The notes below the pieces were generated by a model. The model saw only the letters and a program-made list of their open reading frames with translations. It did not search any database and was not told the DNA's origin. Shown here piece after piece: positions 22,280 to 33,266 of a stretch of DNA of 64,000 nt. Source of the DNA: Xiphydria camelus (Eukaryota; Arthropoda; Insecta; Hymenoptera; Xiphydriidae); contig OY783193.1 in assembly GCA_963678675.1 (NCBI GenBank), forward strand, positions 28,372,750-28,436,749, written 5' to 3'. Position numbers and translations under genes: made by a program. Every line of letters starts with the position of its first letter. Position 1 is the stretch's first letter.

Positions 22280-23525
22280 ATATGATTCTCCGAGAGACCC
22301 CCTTCCCCAACGCGACGATCCGTGCCGCAAGAGTCAACCCCCTGTTCCCCCTAAATGCGTCACGCGATTTGAGCACGGCTCCTTAATCGGGTACGCGTTC
22401 GACGCGGCGTAAAAGAAGTTCGAGGGAAATCCCTCCGGAAGTTTTTCCGTGTGGAAAATAAGTATCTACATTTTATACGGCCGAGACGAGAATCAACCCC
22501 ATCCACTACACGTTTGCCGCGTTGCTTCTCCTTCCGTTTCCGCGTCTCACGCACCTTCTCTCTCGAACACCCCCGTCGACTCGTTGGGGACGAAGAAATC
22601 TCGGCGCGCGCGTCGTACGCACGCCGCAAGGCTGATGTATCGCGAGCATATTTTACTTTGGCGCTTCAGTATTCTATCGGGGTCGCCCCCGTAACGATCT
22701 CGTTACCGAGCAATTAACTCGAGCCTCATTCATACCGATCCTCCGTGTGGCCCCCAATCACACTATCTCTCTCTCTCTCTCTCTCTCTGTCCCTTCCGCG
22801 GAGGTAATCCACCAATTAGAGTGATCGATATACGCTGTCTTGCGTGTCAGTCGACGTGTCTTATCATCCGGACGTTGGAAATAATAGATACGCGCGCGTA
22901 TCGAACTGCAGGTCGCGTCTCGGAGGAGATGGATGAAAAGTTGAGCAAAGGCGAAAATAAAATGGCCTAGTTACTTTATGGAGCTTGCGCTATACCGATG
23001 CACCCTAATAAACATCGTTATACGTATAATAAGCATTTGCTCGATATATTTTTGGTGTCAGTATACAGGGTATACATTTACCAAGAGAAGGTCCCATTTA
23101 TTATTTGTCATTATACAAAAAAGTCTTCCGAACAAAAGTTGTTTGGTATCGAGGGGGGCGCATAATTCATCCAAGAAATTTTTCATAATATGCGTTACTA
23201 TCGAGATGTCAGTGACCCGAGCTTACCTACTTACTGTTAGTTAAAAAATAATGATATCTCAATAAACGAAATATTAGCAGATTTTAAATAGATACAAAAT
23301 TTACTTTTGGACGAAAAAATCACAAAACACGCTATGCAACACCACACAGTTACCTGGCTGAATTTATAATTGGCTGCTATATAGCGGACAGGAACAGAAC
23401 TACAAATTCATTTAAATTAATAACTATATGCAGACCGTTAAAGTAGGGAGCCAAGTGACCCAAGGTACAAGTCGGTCCGAGGTACAACACTCTCCCCTAT
23501 CGATATCGTTTCATAACAATTAGTA
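22280..23525. other. No recognisable gene; possible single-copy DNA
   Basis: This stretch starts relatively GC- and CpG-rich (22,290-22,950) and does not visibly repeat elsewhere in the window. It holds a (CT)n tract at about 22767-22789. No long or family-like protein was found. It may be ordinary host intergenic DNA. Confidence 0.35.
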
Positions 23526-23720
23526 CCCGTGTGGAAATATCCATTGGGCCCCAATTGGGCTGCCTAATTACTAGTTGGGCGCCAATTAGGCAGCCCAATC
23601 AGTGCCCAATTGGGCTTTCGTTGGGCTTGTAACGCTCAGCCCAATCTATACCCAATTTGGGCCGCCCAATTAGGCCCCAATTGGGTAACCCTATTTATGC
23701 CCAATCAACCTGAAATGTTC
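23526..23720. mobile_element. Element terminus with GCCCAAT palindrome array
   Basis: It starts CCGTGTGGAAAT and is followed by about a dozen GCCCAAT or ATTGGGC motifs, several fused as CCCAATTGGGC. The inverse of the first 12 bases ends the similar array at 30,740-31,052. The two could be the ends of one 7.5-kb element or of two separate copies. No clear TSD was found. Confidence 0.5.
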
Positions 23721-24111
23721 CTTTTAATGAATAGTAAGATTAATAATAATTAATAAGATTTTATATTTTCTCATAAAATGTACAAGAGTTAAATATAAAC
23801 GTATTCAAGCGGAACAATGATTGACACAAATCATACGCGCGGGTTTCCTCAGTTTTTCATAAGTACAAATGAAGAAATTTCTATCTTCATATATTATAGA
23901 TTTATATGCAAGGGGGATTAGGGTGCGATTAATAATGTAAAAGGCCAAGGCCATACAGTAAGAAATAATAATAATATAAACGTATTCTTCAGTTTTAGGG
24001 CTCTATCATACACTATATATACTATACTACATACACTATATTTATTTAAATATATATACACTATTTAAAAAAACAAGCTCAAAGTCGTGAGCAGACTGCT
24101 CAAGCTAAAAA

Positions 24112-24325
24112 TGGCGCGTTTTGCCACGAGTCGACTCAAATCGAACGATTTGGTAGTTCGACCGTATATATAGTCGACTTAAAATTTCTTTGTTATTAGT
24201 CGAATCACATGAAGTCGCAGGACGAGCTACTTCGTTCGATTCGACTAATAACAAAGAAATTTGAAGTCGACTACGGTCGAACTACCAAGTCATTCGACTT
24301 GAGTCGACTCGTGACAACGCGCTTT
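24112..24325. repeat. Hairpin MITE rich in GTCGAC
   Basis: The left arm GGCGCGTTTTGCCACGAGTC and right arm GACTCGTGACAACGCGC pair along about 100 bp with the centre near 24,215. Inner landmarks are 'ttctttgttattagtcga' and its inverse. The reading frame passing through it is a by-product. Confidence 0.75.
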
Positions 24326-24410
24326 AAGAGACTAAAAACTACTCGCTGCAGCTACTCGTTCTCGCGCCGTCGTCTGTCGTATTCTCGCCCCCGGCGTAGC
24401 CACCTCAGCT

Positions 24411-24990
24411 TCACGGATGCCACGTTCCGCGTTGGACTTCCCTGCGTTCTCGTCGTCCTCCGTCCCAGTTCCTTATGTAAGCCAAAGCCGATTCAATGGC
24501 CTCGATGGCTGCCTTCTCTGAAGAAGGGGCTTCCTTGCTGCTCCTTCGAGTTACGGCATCTGACAAAAAACATTACAAAATCATGTATTGCAATCATTAC
24601 TTTGAACAGGTTTTACTTCGTAAATATATTTCAAAAACAATAATTTACATGAAAAAATATTAATCACTCTCACCTATTATACACTGATGGAGCCTGAATT
24701 CTTTAAGGAGAAACTTGCTAGACGCTTTGCGGATGTTCCTGAATTTAACAGCCAGATCTTTTGTTAAATATTTCTTCGTGATGTTCACCACGCTTTTGGA
24801 CATATTTCCGTCTACATCCATAAGCGAGTTGAGAGAAGAAATATGCAAGTAAAGTTAAAATTTGTAATGTATGTAATATATTTAATACATTATATGAGTA
24901 ACAAATTGAAACGTAAAACTTACAAAATCCTCGCGGAATTTGGTATCCTCCAATTTGTCAGCGAATTCCGTAAGATCCGATATATTTTAG
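24411..24990 (-). pseudogene. DUF4806-like gene, C-terminal exons
   Basis: On the minus strand, the exon at 24674-24811 gives TKKYLTKDLAVKFRN and LLKEFRLHQCII. A donor GTGAGA and an acceptor TTTTTGTCAG (ending 24560) join it to 24411-24559, which continues DAVTRRSSKEAPSSEKAA and YIRNWDGGRRERREVQ to a stop. The split codon restores GAT (Asp), so the junction reads LHQCII-DAV, the usual form of the DUF4806 tail found in many insect genes and some transposon proteins. An upstream piece near 24,925-24,990 (DKLEDTKFREDF) probably belongs to the same gene, but its splice phase does not match, so I treat the locus as decayed. Function is unknown. A second relative lies at 45.7-48.0 kb. Confidence 0.55.
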
Positions 24991-25099
24991 AATGGAAGAT
25001 ACAAGTTATTGTCCTGCAAGAAGGACTCCAAGTCGTATGCGAAACGAGGGGGTTTCTTTCGAACGAGGGATCATCCACTTGTTGTTCCAAGAACCAGTT

Positions 25100-26316
25100 G
25101 CATTAGTTCATTCAGCAGGCTGGATCTGCTGCCTCGAGTGCATGGACGTGCGTCACTTTAAATGGATGAAAATTTTCATCCTTCAATATCCTACCAACCG
25201 TGGACTTGCTGATTCTAACCTCTGTTGCCACAGCTCGAATATTCGTTCGAGGGTTATTCCTTATTCTTTCTAGCACAGCATCGATATTTTGCTGCACCTG
25301 TATTCTTCTGGGACTTCCTAAAATAACTATAAAAACCCCATATAATTCAGCCCTGACAAATACAATCTTCTCGAGCTGTACCATATCGAGATCTTTCTAT
25401 CGAGTAATATATATTTCTAACATACGGTAGTGTTCACGAATATTGTAAAATATCGCTTGGAATGTTACAGAAAAGTTACTTGCAAAAATGTGCTTTGTGG
25501 GGTGTAAATGATGATATTTTGTAATTTCCATCGTTACACCAGAGGCGAAGAAGAGATGAAATAGAAGTGAGGTACATATACACTTCACGCGTTTGACAGG
25601 TCGGTATATAAATTGGAGCTTGTGTGTGATAGTATAATACGAAAGAGGAAATATATCGATAAAGAAAAAATAATAATAAAGTAGTTACTCCATTATTGTA
25701 ATCCAATTCCATTTTATCCCTTATTTTTCTGCCACGACTTTGATTGTTGATAGTGAAGAAAAATCAAATGTATTGGTTGATCTATCCACTATCAGCAATC
25801 AAAGTCGTGGCAGAAAAATAAGGGATACACAATGGAATTAGATTACAATAATGGAGTAACTACTTTATTATTTTTTTTTTCTTTATCGTATTATACTATC
25901 ACAAGTTCCAATTTATATACCGACCTGTCAAACGTGAAGTGTACATGTACCTCACTTCTATTTCATCTCTTCTTCGTCTCTGGTGTAACGATGGAAATTA
26001 CAAAACATCATCATTTACACTCCACAAAGCACGTTTTTGCAAGTAACTTTTCTGTAACATTCCTGCGATATTTTACAATATTCGTGAACACTACCGTATA
26101 TATATTAGAAATATATATTTCTCGATAAAAACGTTTCGGAATCATTATGTCGAAAGATCTCCTCGATAAGGTACAGCTCGATAAGATTGTACTTGCTCGG
26201 GCTGAATTATATGGGTTTTTTATAATTATTTCAGCAAGTCCCAGAAGAATACAGGTGCAGCAAAATATCGATGCTGTGATAGAAAGAATAAGGAATAACC
26301 CTCGAATCCTAATCGG
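25100..26316. repeat. Family A fold-back with transposase fragments in both arms
   Basis: The left arm (25100-25765) is the inverse of the right arm (25780-26316). The centre carries CCACGACTTTGATTGTTGATAG and its complement. Each arm carries an outward-reading fragment of the same helix-turn-helix protein. The right arm is cut by the family B element at about 26,317. Confidence 0.75.
25112..25384 (-). pseudogene. Tc1/mariner-like transposase, N-terminal helix-turn-helix fragment
   Basis: The minus-strand frame reads SPRRIQVQQNIDAVLERI, then NNPRTNIRAVATEVRISKST and VGRILKDENFHPFKV, before a stop. The run 'ENIxxVxxxI...NPRxSxRxxAxxxxISxxTVxRILKxxxxHPY' is the DNA-binding helix-turn-helix region shared by many Tc1/mariner-type transposases of ants and other insects. 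The catalytic DDE domain is absent. It sits in the left arm of a fold-back. Confidence 0.65.
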
Positions 26317-26374
26317 TATCAGTGACCAACAAAAATTGATACGTAAAATACTCTCCAAAAAAGATTTGAAATAA
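26147..26374 (+). pseudogene. Tc1/mariner-like transposase fragment, second arm
   Basis: The plus-strand frame gives VQLDKIVLARAELYGFF, then SPRRIQVQQNIDAVIERI and RNNPR. It is the mirror copy of the fragment at 25112-25384. Similarity ends at about 26,316 where family B sequence ('accaacaaaaattgatacgt') begins, so it is truncated before the second helix. Confidence 0.6.
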
Positions 26375-27073
26375 ATTAAGATCGCCATGTTCAAGAGTTA
26401 TATATAAAAAGTAAAAGGCATAATTTGAAAGGGAAATTATTGTAAATCAAGTGACTACAAAATTCGACTAAAAAAATTTATAACAAAATTTTAATAAAAA
26501 AGAACTTGCCGCGTTTAAGTTTTCATATTTTGTCCACTATACCGAATAATTGGTAGTGCTTGGACGGTGTTAGAGTGATCCATAAATTGCACTGCCGAAG
26601 TCAAATTCAGAGAAATTCAGAAGGCCCCCGCCTGATCGGTTTCTCGTACGACATTCGGTATACTGGTGGTATCATATAAGTGTATGAATTTATTTAAAAT
26701 CATAAGTGCATAAACATCGAATATAATTCTGGGTCTGAATTTTTTATTTTGAAGGGAAAAAACGCGGCAAGTTCTTTTTGATTAAAATTTTATATAAATT
26801 TTTTTTGGTCGAATTTTGTAGTCACTTGATTTACAATAATTTCCCTTTCAAATGATGCCTTTTACTTTTTATATATAACTCTTGAACATGGCAATCTTAA
26901 TTGATTTCAAATCTTTTTTGGCGAGTATTTTACGTATCAATTTTTGTTGGCACTGAATGAACATGCCGCCTTTTTTTACAGAGAATCTGTTATTGTGGGG
27001 GGATTTCACTACTTTTTGTAATTTATTCATGAGGAGAATACGTACATGTAGGAGAATAGCTTTTTATTACTAA
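26317..27073. repeat. Fold-back element family B, left end incomplete
   Basis: The arms 26317-26515 and 26765-27073 are inverted copies of each other. The loop (26,530-26,690) is the inverse of the loop in the copy at 7150-7955. The complete right outer end reads 'aggagaatagctttttatta'. There is no gene. Confidence 0.7.
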
Positions 27074-27339
27074 GTGTATTATTGCAGAACGAGTAGGTTA
27101 GAAGATTTTCATGAAGACTCACGATTTTCTGACATGTCAACTCGTACAGGTGCAACCGAAGAGGATTTAGCTCATGTCCTGTCCGTAAAAAGATGACTTT
27201 TAAGGTACAGGAATCATCGGTATCTCCTAAGCGCCGAGCGATATGCAACCCATTTGCTGGCGTGTATAGAGCGACTGACCCTGTATGTATGTTGTTACAT
27301 ACAATCTGTCCCTTTCAATACACGCCAGCGTAGCACATT

Positions 27340-27572
27340 GACTACGTCTCCACCGTAGCGTTAAATCCGAGGTTTAGAAATCCTCGTATAGAGACTTTTT
27401 GACTCCACCGCAGATATCTATAGGATTATATCGGATTAATAAGTCTAATGTTGCCAATTTGGTAGGATTAGACTTATTAATCCGAGAGGTATCTCCGCCG
27501 GTGAAATATTTGAGATTGAATAATACGAGGATTACTAAATCTCGGATTTAGCCCTGCGGTGGAGACGTAGTC
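27340..27572. repeat. MITE with GACTACGTCTCCACCG ends, TSD ATT
   Basis: The left GACTACGTCTCCACCGTAGC pairs with the right end GGTGGAGACGTAGTC. Inner inverted blocks are 'attaataagtctaat' (from 'ggattaataagtctaat') and 'attagacttattaat'. ATT lies directly outside both ends, a 3-bp duplication. Confidence 0.7.
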
Positions 27573-27599
27573 ATTGCATATCGGTTGGCGCCATCGGAT

Positions 27600-27662
27600 C
27601 CAAGATGGTTCCCTAAAATTCCAAGATGGTTCCCTAAAATTCCAAGATGGTTCCCTAAAATT
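27600..27662. repeat. Three exact tandem copies of a 21-bp unit
   Basis: The unit CCAAGATGGTTCCCTAAAATT occurs at 27600, 27621 and 27642. The related single sequence near 22,090 ('ttttagagaaccatctggga', the inverse sense) has one copy, so the triplication is local. Confidence 0.85.
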
Positions 27663-27759
27663 CGGTAACAATACCGACAGCCGGTACTCGAATCAAATAG
27701 CAGAGATTTGAACCAAATAGCAAGGACACGAACCAAATAGACGTTTCAGTCTGAAAAAC

Positions 27760-29385
27760 ATCGGTCATATCAATAGTGGTGAATGTGACAGACGCTCTGA
27801 CAGCTAGCTATTATCAAATCGTTTGGATTTTTTTTTAATAATCAAGATAGTGCACGGAAGCAGTGTCATTTTTCTCTGGTTACTGGTGCATGAAGAGCAG
27901 GAAAGGAGACATCTGTATCTCAGAAGAACTGGCATCAGATAAGTTACTTCCTAACTGACTGTCTTAACCTCATTTTCATCCCTTATACAGAACAAATATC
28001 TTTGTGGTTATTCTATTTTTTGTTTTCAGCGCCATACGAGAACGGGACGGATTGATGAAAATTTGATTTTCCTTCGCAGTCAATTATCAACCTAGGTAGA
28101 AAATAATTCTCTAGAATTGCGGTACAATGCCACGGTATGAATATCAGGTTCTACCGACATGACATGCTTCGACAAGGTCTGTATCAACTTTAGCGGTATA
28201 TTGGGGGTACTGCACTAATCCTGTGGCACATTTTTCTATCTGGGAAAGCATATTATTATGGTAGTACAGCTGTACAGCGTTCCGATAATATACCGTCTTC
28301 CCGTACTAACAGTATACATGCATTTTACCTCCAATATGCCGGAATTAAAAATCTCTGGAACTCTGCGGTACAATGCCACGGTAGGAATATCAGGTTCTAC
28401 CGACATGACATGCTTCGACAAGGTCTGTATCAACTTTAGCATTATATTGGGAGCACTGCACTAATCCTCTGGCACATTTTTCTATCTGGGAAAGCCGTGG
28501 TAGAAAAGTAGGAGATACAATAGAATTGAATTACAATAATGAAGTAATTATTTTATTATCTTTTCTTTATCGATATATTCCCCCTTTCGTATTATCAAAA
28601 GTTCCAATTATATATTATCGGAACGCTGTAGAGCTGTACTACCATAATAATATGCTTTCCCAGATAGAAAAATGTGCCACAGGATTAGTGCAGTGCCCCC
28701 AATATACCGCTAAAGTTGATACAGACCTTGTCGAAGCATGTCATGTCGGTAGAACCTGATATTCCTACCGTGGCATTGTACCGCAGAGTTCTAGAGATTT
28801 TTAATTCCGGCATATTGGAGGTAAAAAAATGCATGTATACTGTCAGTACGGGAAGACGGTATATTATCGGAACGCTGTACAGCTGTACTACCATAATAAT
28901 ATACTTTCCCAGATAGAAAAATGTGCTACAGGATTAGTGCAGTGCCCCCAATATACCGCTAAAGTTGATACAGACCTTGTCGAAGCATGTCATGTCGGTA
29001 GAACCTGATATTCATACCGTGGCATTGTACCGCAATTCTAGAGAATTCTTTTCTACCTAGGTTGATTTTTGACTGCGAAGAAAAATCAAATTTCCGTCAA
29101 TCCGTCCCGTTCTCGTATGGCGCTGAAAACAAAAAATAGAATAACTACAAAGTTATTTGTTCTGTATAAGAGATGAAAATGAGGTTAAGACAGTCAGTTA
29201 GGATGTAACTTATCTGATGCCACTTCTTCCGAGATACAGATGTCTCCTTTCCTGCTCTCCATGCACCAACAACCAGAGAAATATGACACTGCTTCCGTGC
29301 ACTATCTTGATTATTAAAAAAAAATCCAAACGATTTGATAATAGCTAGCTGTCCGAGCGTCTGTCACATTCACCACTATTGAGAT
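27760..29385. repeat. Palindrome of about 1.6 kb with duplicated inner units
   Basis: The left arm (27760-28560) is the inverse of the right arm (28600-29385). Matching landmarks are GTGGTGAATGTGACAGACGC at 27775 and its inverse at 29360, and ACCTAGGTAGAAAA at 28091 and its inverse near 29,050. Each arm contains two copies of a block of about 240 bp ('gacatgacatgcttcgacaa'). The centre near 28,570 is family A sequence ('tttatcgatatattcc'). No protein is encoded. Confidence 0.7.
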
Positions 29386-29972
29386 TCACTACTCCGATTA
29401 CACTGAATTTTTACTTTTTATTAACAAGCTTGTCCGAGGATCGAAAAAATGCGAGGGAAATCGTTTCGCGAATGGAAATATTTTATTAATTTTGAAAAAC
29501 AACTAAATATTCAAGGAATATATTCTCTCACACACTCTCACATACATTTTTGATGGCGTATGCGTGTGGCCGCATCTGTGTACACATTTTCGACCATGGC
29601 CGAATATCGCCGAAGACAGGCGGAATTTTTGTGAGATTTTGACATATATATATCGCCCGAGAAATTGGATTCTCGACTTTCGAGGCGCGAGGGGCGTGGC
29701 TTCGCGTTGCTAAGGAAAAATATCTGTTAATATGTAACTTACAACATTTACTCTGGTCTCTATCGATAGAGAATAGTCGATTTATATGGCGTAACTAAGC
29801 ATAGTTTTGGTTATAACCGTATATTTATTGAGAAAATTCGATGTTAAAATTGAGGGGTGAAGGGGGCAGACATTTTTCCTGTAAAGATACACGGGTGCTC
29901 TCGGCGACAGCGCTGGCGGCGTCGTTCTGACGACTTGAATGAACATGCCGCGAGACACTACCGTGTCTCTTG
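29386..29972 (-). repeat. Family L element, near full length, minus orientation
   Basis: It is the inverse of 62335-62922. Its start, at the right side here, is CAAGAGACACGGTAGTGTCT, a hairpin with 7-bp arms GAGACAC/GTGTCTC. Its other end joins family A/E sequence at 'gagat|tcactactcc'. The left and right junctions match those of the other copy. Confidence 0.65.
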
Positions 29973-30484
29973 AATTCCTCATTGACCGTCGTTACACCAG
30001 AGACGAAGAAGAGATGAAATAGAAGTGAGGTACATGTACACTTCAGGTTTGACAGGTCGTGTATAAATTCGAACTTGTGATAGTACGAAAGAGGAAATAT
30101 ATCGATAGAGGAAAAATAATGATAAAGTAATTACTTGATTATTGTGATCCAATTCCATTGCATCTCCTATTTTTCTGCCGCGGCTTGTTGACGGAGAAGA
30201 AAAACCATTGATTCGTCCCGTGCTCGCATGACGCTGAAAACAAAAAATAGAATATCCACAAAGATATATGTCCTTCAAACGCAATCAAAGTGAGGTTAGA
30301 ATGGTCAGATAGAAAGTAACTTATCTGATGGCAGTTCTTCTGAGATTCTGCCGTCTCCTTTCCTGGTCTTTATGCACAGGGATCCAGAGAAAAGTAGCAC
30401 TGCATCCGTTCAATGTCTCGATTATTCAAAAAAATGCAAACGATTAGCAAACTACACGGAGCGTCTGTCACATTCACCACTATT
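29973..30484 (-). repeat. Family A repeat, minus orientation
   Basis: The sequence is the inverse of 62923-63440: 'gtttgacaggtcg', 'tttcctctttcgtacta' (inverse) and 'attctattttttgttttcag' (inverse near 30,240). It includes 'ggagcgtctgtcacattcac' at about 30,460. Confidence 0.65.
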
Positions 30485-30563
30485 CGCCAGGGCCGTCCCG
30501 AAAAAAGGGGACGTTTTCAGCCTCTCTCCAGGGCCGTACTCTTTTCCGGGGACGGCCCTGGCG
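30485..30563. repeat. 79-bp MITE with CGCCAGGGCCGTCCC ends
   Basis: The left CGCCAGGGCCGTCCCG and right GGGGACGGCCCTGGCG pair perfectly, as does the outer ATT/AAT. It is inserted in the family A copy immediately after 'cattcaccactatt'. Confidence 0.8.
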
Positions 30564-30737
30564 AATTTCTATACACAAAAATAGCCGTAGCGCCTAAACT
30601 AAAATAGCTAGAAAAAAAAGTCATAAAGCAAAGATTAGAATGTTATTATCTACAACTTTTATTAAGGTTTCTCTGGCGATGCTATCAACATTAAAATATA
30701 AAAATTATACAATATTTTTTGCTAGGTTAGTGATTAG

Positions 30738-31053
30738 GTACCTTAGTTGGGGCCAGATTGGGGTGCCCAATGTAGCCCCAACTAGTACCTTAGCTGGGGC
30801 CTGATTGGGCTACCCAATGGAGCCCCAACTAAACGCTAATACTACATCGTATCACCTGACCCAAATTCCAGTCACTAAAAGTTCGGAATAAGTTCTAAAT
30901 TTCCAGATTTATTTTTACTTCCGGTACATAAATAAAACAAACAATTTTGTCTATTCGATTTATTATATTTTATTCAAATTGGGCCGCCCAATTGGGGCCT
31001 AATTGGCGCCCAATTATTGATTGGGCCAACTTGGGCAGATTTCCACACGGATA
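30738..31053. mobile_element. Element terminus with GCCCAAT palindromes, inverse of 23526
   Basis: It contains repeated GGGGCC, GCCCAAT and ATTGGGC motifs and ends ATTTCCACACGG at about 31,042-31,053, the inverse of the start of the array at 23,526. The block 'ggggcctaattggcgcccaa' has a related inverse sequence in the other array. Confidence 0.5.
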
Positions 31054-31269
31054 TTACCGCGATCACACACAAGGGTCAATCCCGATGGTAACCCAATAAA
31101 CCGTATATACTCTTCAATGGGACATTACTTCATTATTTCTTAAACAACTAGATGGAACAATCGTTAATCTCGCACTCGTTGCTCTAAGACTGATGACGTA
31201 ATCGGCACGGTATACTTTTGCAAAATATTTCTTTTTTTTTAAAGAACTAATGTAGTTTTTTCCTCTTTT

Positions 31270-31580
31270 TTATCGATAATCAATTTGAGGAAAACCTGAA
31301 TCTATAGAATCATTAGTGCCTATCATAGTGACAACTGGCTTATGATAGCTAAAATACGACACAAACGTTTGGGATTTAATATTTTCTAGATTCCTAGAGA
31401 ATACAACATCAATTGTTGTACCCGACCTTGTAGTTGGAGTATTCACATTATTGTTGTTGTTGATTTTTAAATTGAATTCTCTAGCCAAAATGTCAATGAG
31501 AGATTGACTTTCAGGTTTGGAGAACTGGTCATTGAAGTCACCGCTCAGTATCATTGGTAGAGTCCCCCAGTCCTTACTTA
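31270..31580 (-). pseudogene. Helentron-type endonuclease, C-terminal fragment
   Basis: On the minus strand the frame reads DWGTLPMILSGDFNDQFS, then TTRSGTTIDVVFSRNLENI and FVSYFSYHKPVV to a stop. GDFN and a TTID...YHKP tail are landmarks of the endonuclease/exonuclease/phosphatase domain attached to the replication-helicase proteins of Helentron (Helitron2) elements in arthropods. The rest is missing because the Harbinger element at 31581 is inserted in the frame. The first residues MGPL come from that insertion. Confidence 0.6.
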
Positions 31581-31922
31581 AGGGCCCCATACACGTTCAG
31601 TCGGCCGGCCTGTCAGTCCGACTGTCAGTCCGACTGTCAGTCGACCGTCAGTCCTGGCCGGCCGCGGGTTATCAATAGGGTAAAACCCCCAGTGATTGGC
31701 CTTTTAAACAGACGAAATTATACAGTAATTGGCTTATGGTTTCCTCTTTCTATCGAATGCATTTGCTATGAGAGGGGGCCAATCACTATCGCATGGCCAA
31801 TGACTGTATCGTTTACCCTACTCAAACTACACCTACAATTTTGTTCACCGAATGCGTCCGTCAGTTCTCTGCCGGCTTCGCGCGATAGTAGTATAACGAT
31901 TTTACACATTGAGAGTATAAAT

Positions 31923-32342
31923 ATGTCGCAAAAAGAATACGCAGCTGCACTTGTTATTTTGACAAACCAGCAGAGGAAACGAAAAAAGAGACAAATTTGG
32001 ATGAAAGAGTGGTTGAAGAAACGCACTTTATCTCACGTGGGGCTCGTACGTGAACTTCGTCAATCCAGTGAAAGTGATTTGAAAAATTTCCTGAAGATGG
32101 ACGAGAATTGTTTCCAGTACTTGCTAAATTTGGTAAAGCCACATATTACGAAAAAGGACACCGTAATGCGGCAAGCAATTACCGCAGAAGAACGGCTTTT
32201 GGTGACTCTGAGATATTTGGCAACAGGGCGCAGTATGGAGGATTTAAAATTCAGCGCAATTATTTCGCCACAAGCTCTGGGAAAAATTATCCCAGAGACT
32301 TGCAAATATATATATTTGACCTTGAAGGAGGAATATTTAAAG
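31923..32342 (+). pseudogene. HARBI1-like transposase, first exon only
   Basis: Translation from the ATG at 31923 includes SHVGLVRELRQSSESDLKNF, MDENCFQYLLNLVKPHI and TAEERLLVTLRYLATG, ending EEYLK at a good donor (AAG|GTAAAA at 32343). This is the N-terminal region of PIF/Harbinger transposases, upstream of the catalytic DDE domain. No later exon was found before the right TIR, so the product could not catalyse transposition. The ATG is chosen because the family begins shortly before the basic stretch RKRKKRQIW. The frame is open further upstream but enters the TIR. Confidence 0.75.
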
Positions 32343-32617
32343 GTAAAATGTAAAAATATATAGAAATATATTTAAGTATTTTATTCTTATACCTAGGATA
32401 TATTAATAAAAGTAATATTTAAAATTTATTAATAAAATAAGAATTCTATGAATTAAATCAATATTTAAAATCTATCAATGAAATGAATATCTATAATTAT
32501 ATAAAAAAAATAGTAATTGTAGAATATCTTATGAATAAAAGGAACATTAAAAATGTATTACTACAATTAAAGCCCTATACATTTTAATGTTGCATTGCTT
32601 GTGAATTGGAACGAGTA

Positions 32618-32812
32618 CACTGAGAAAAAAAAAGATTAAAAATTATTCTGTTAGAAGGATAATAATCTGAGTACGAAAGGTAAAATGGATCGAAAATTAT
32701 CCTAAGGAAGGTTAAATTTTATACCCTGGAAGGATAATTTTTGATCTGTTTTACCTTTCGTACTCAGATTATCCTTCTAACAGAATAAATATTAATCTTT
32801 TTTTTCTCAGTG
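32618..32812. repeat. MITE with CACTGAGAAAAAAA ends, TSD TA
   Basis: The ends are CACTGAGAAAAAAAAAGATT and AATCTTTTTTTTCTCAGTG, flanked by TA. The interior is an inverted 'aggataat' pair ('gtacgaaaggtaaaa' and its inverse). CACTGAGAAA ends are common in insect TA-target MITEs. It is nested in the Harbinger element. Confidence 0.8.
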
Positions 32813-33017
32813 TATAAAACTGAGAATTGGGCTCTATTTGTGGTGGAGTGTGTGGTTGAGAGTGTGACCGACAAGGAAACCGTCCGAGGTGCACCTCGCA
32901 GATTTCGTTCATTCTGATATATGTTGTTTTATATCAAAATCTAAGAGATACGTATTTTTTTATGTGCGGAAAAACATTTCCAGGTGTTGAAATTAACCCT
33001 CAAAGTTGACAACTCCT

Positions 33018-33266
33018 AGGATCTTTTGAAATGAAACCAAGTGGATAGTAATCTACATAAGAAATGATGAAAAACCCAATTTACTACATTTCGTTACGGT
33101 AATTAATTAAAAAATTATGAGGGTTAGGAATTCACCAAATTACTGTAACATTTCAACCATTATAATTTTTTAATTAATTACCCTAACGAAATGTAGTATA
33201 TTCGATTTTTCATCATTTCTTATGTAGATTATTATCCACTTGGTTTCATTTCAAAAGATCAATTGC
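33018..33266. repeat. Hairpin MITE of about 250 bp
   Basis: The left ATCTTTTGAAATGAAACCAA pairs with the right TTGGTTTCATTTCAAAAGAT, and the match continues through 'tacatttcgtta' to a centre near 33,140. It is inside the Harbinger element. Confidence 0.75.

Noticed and set aside
27600..27662. CRISPR-like array
   Set aside because: The three 21-bp units are directly adjacent without spacers, so this is a simple tandem repeat in eukaryotic DNA.
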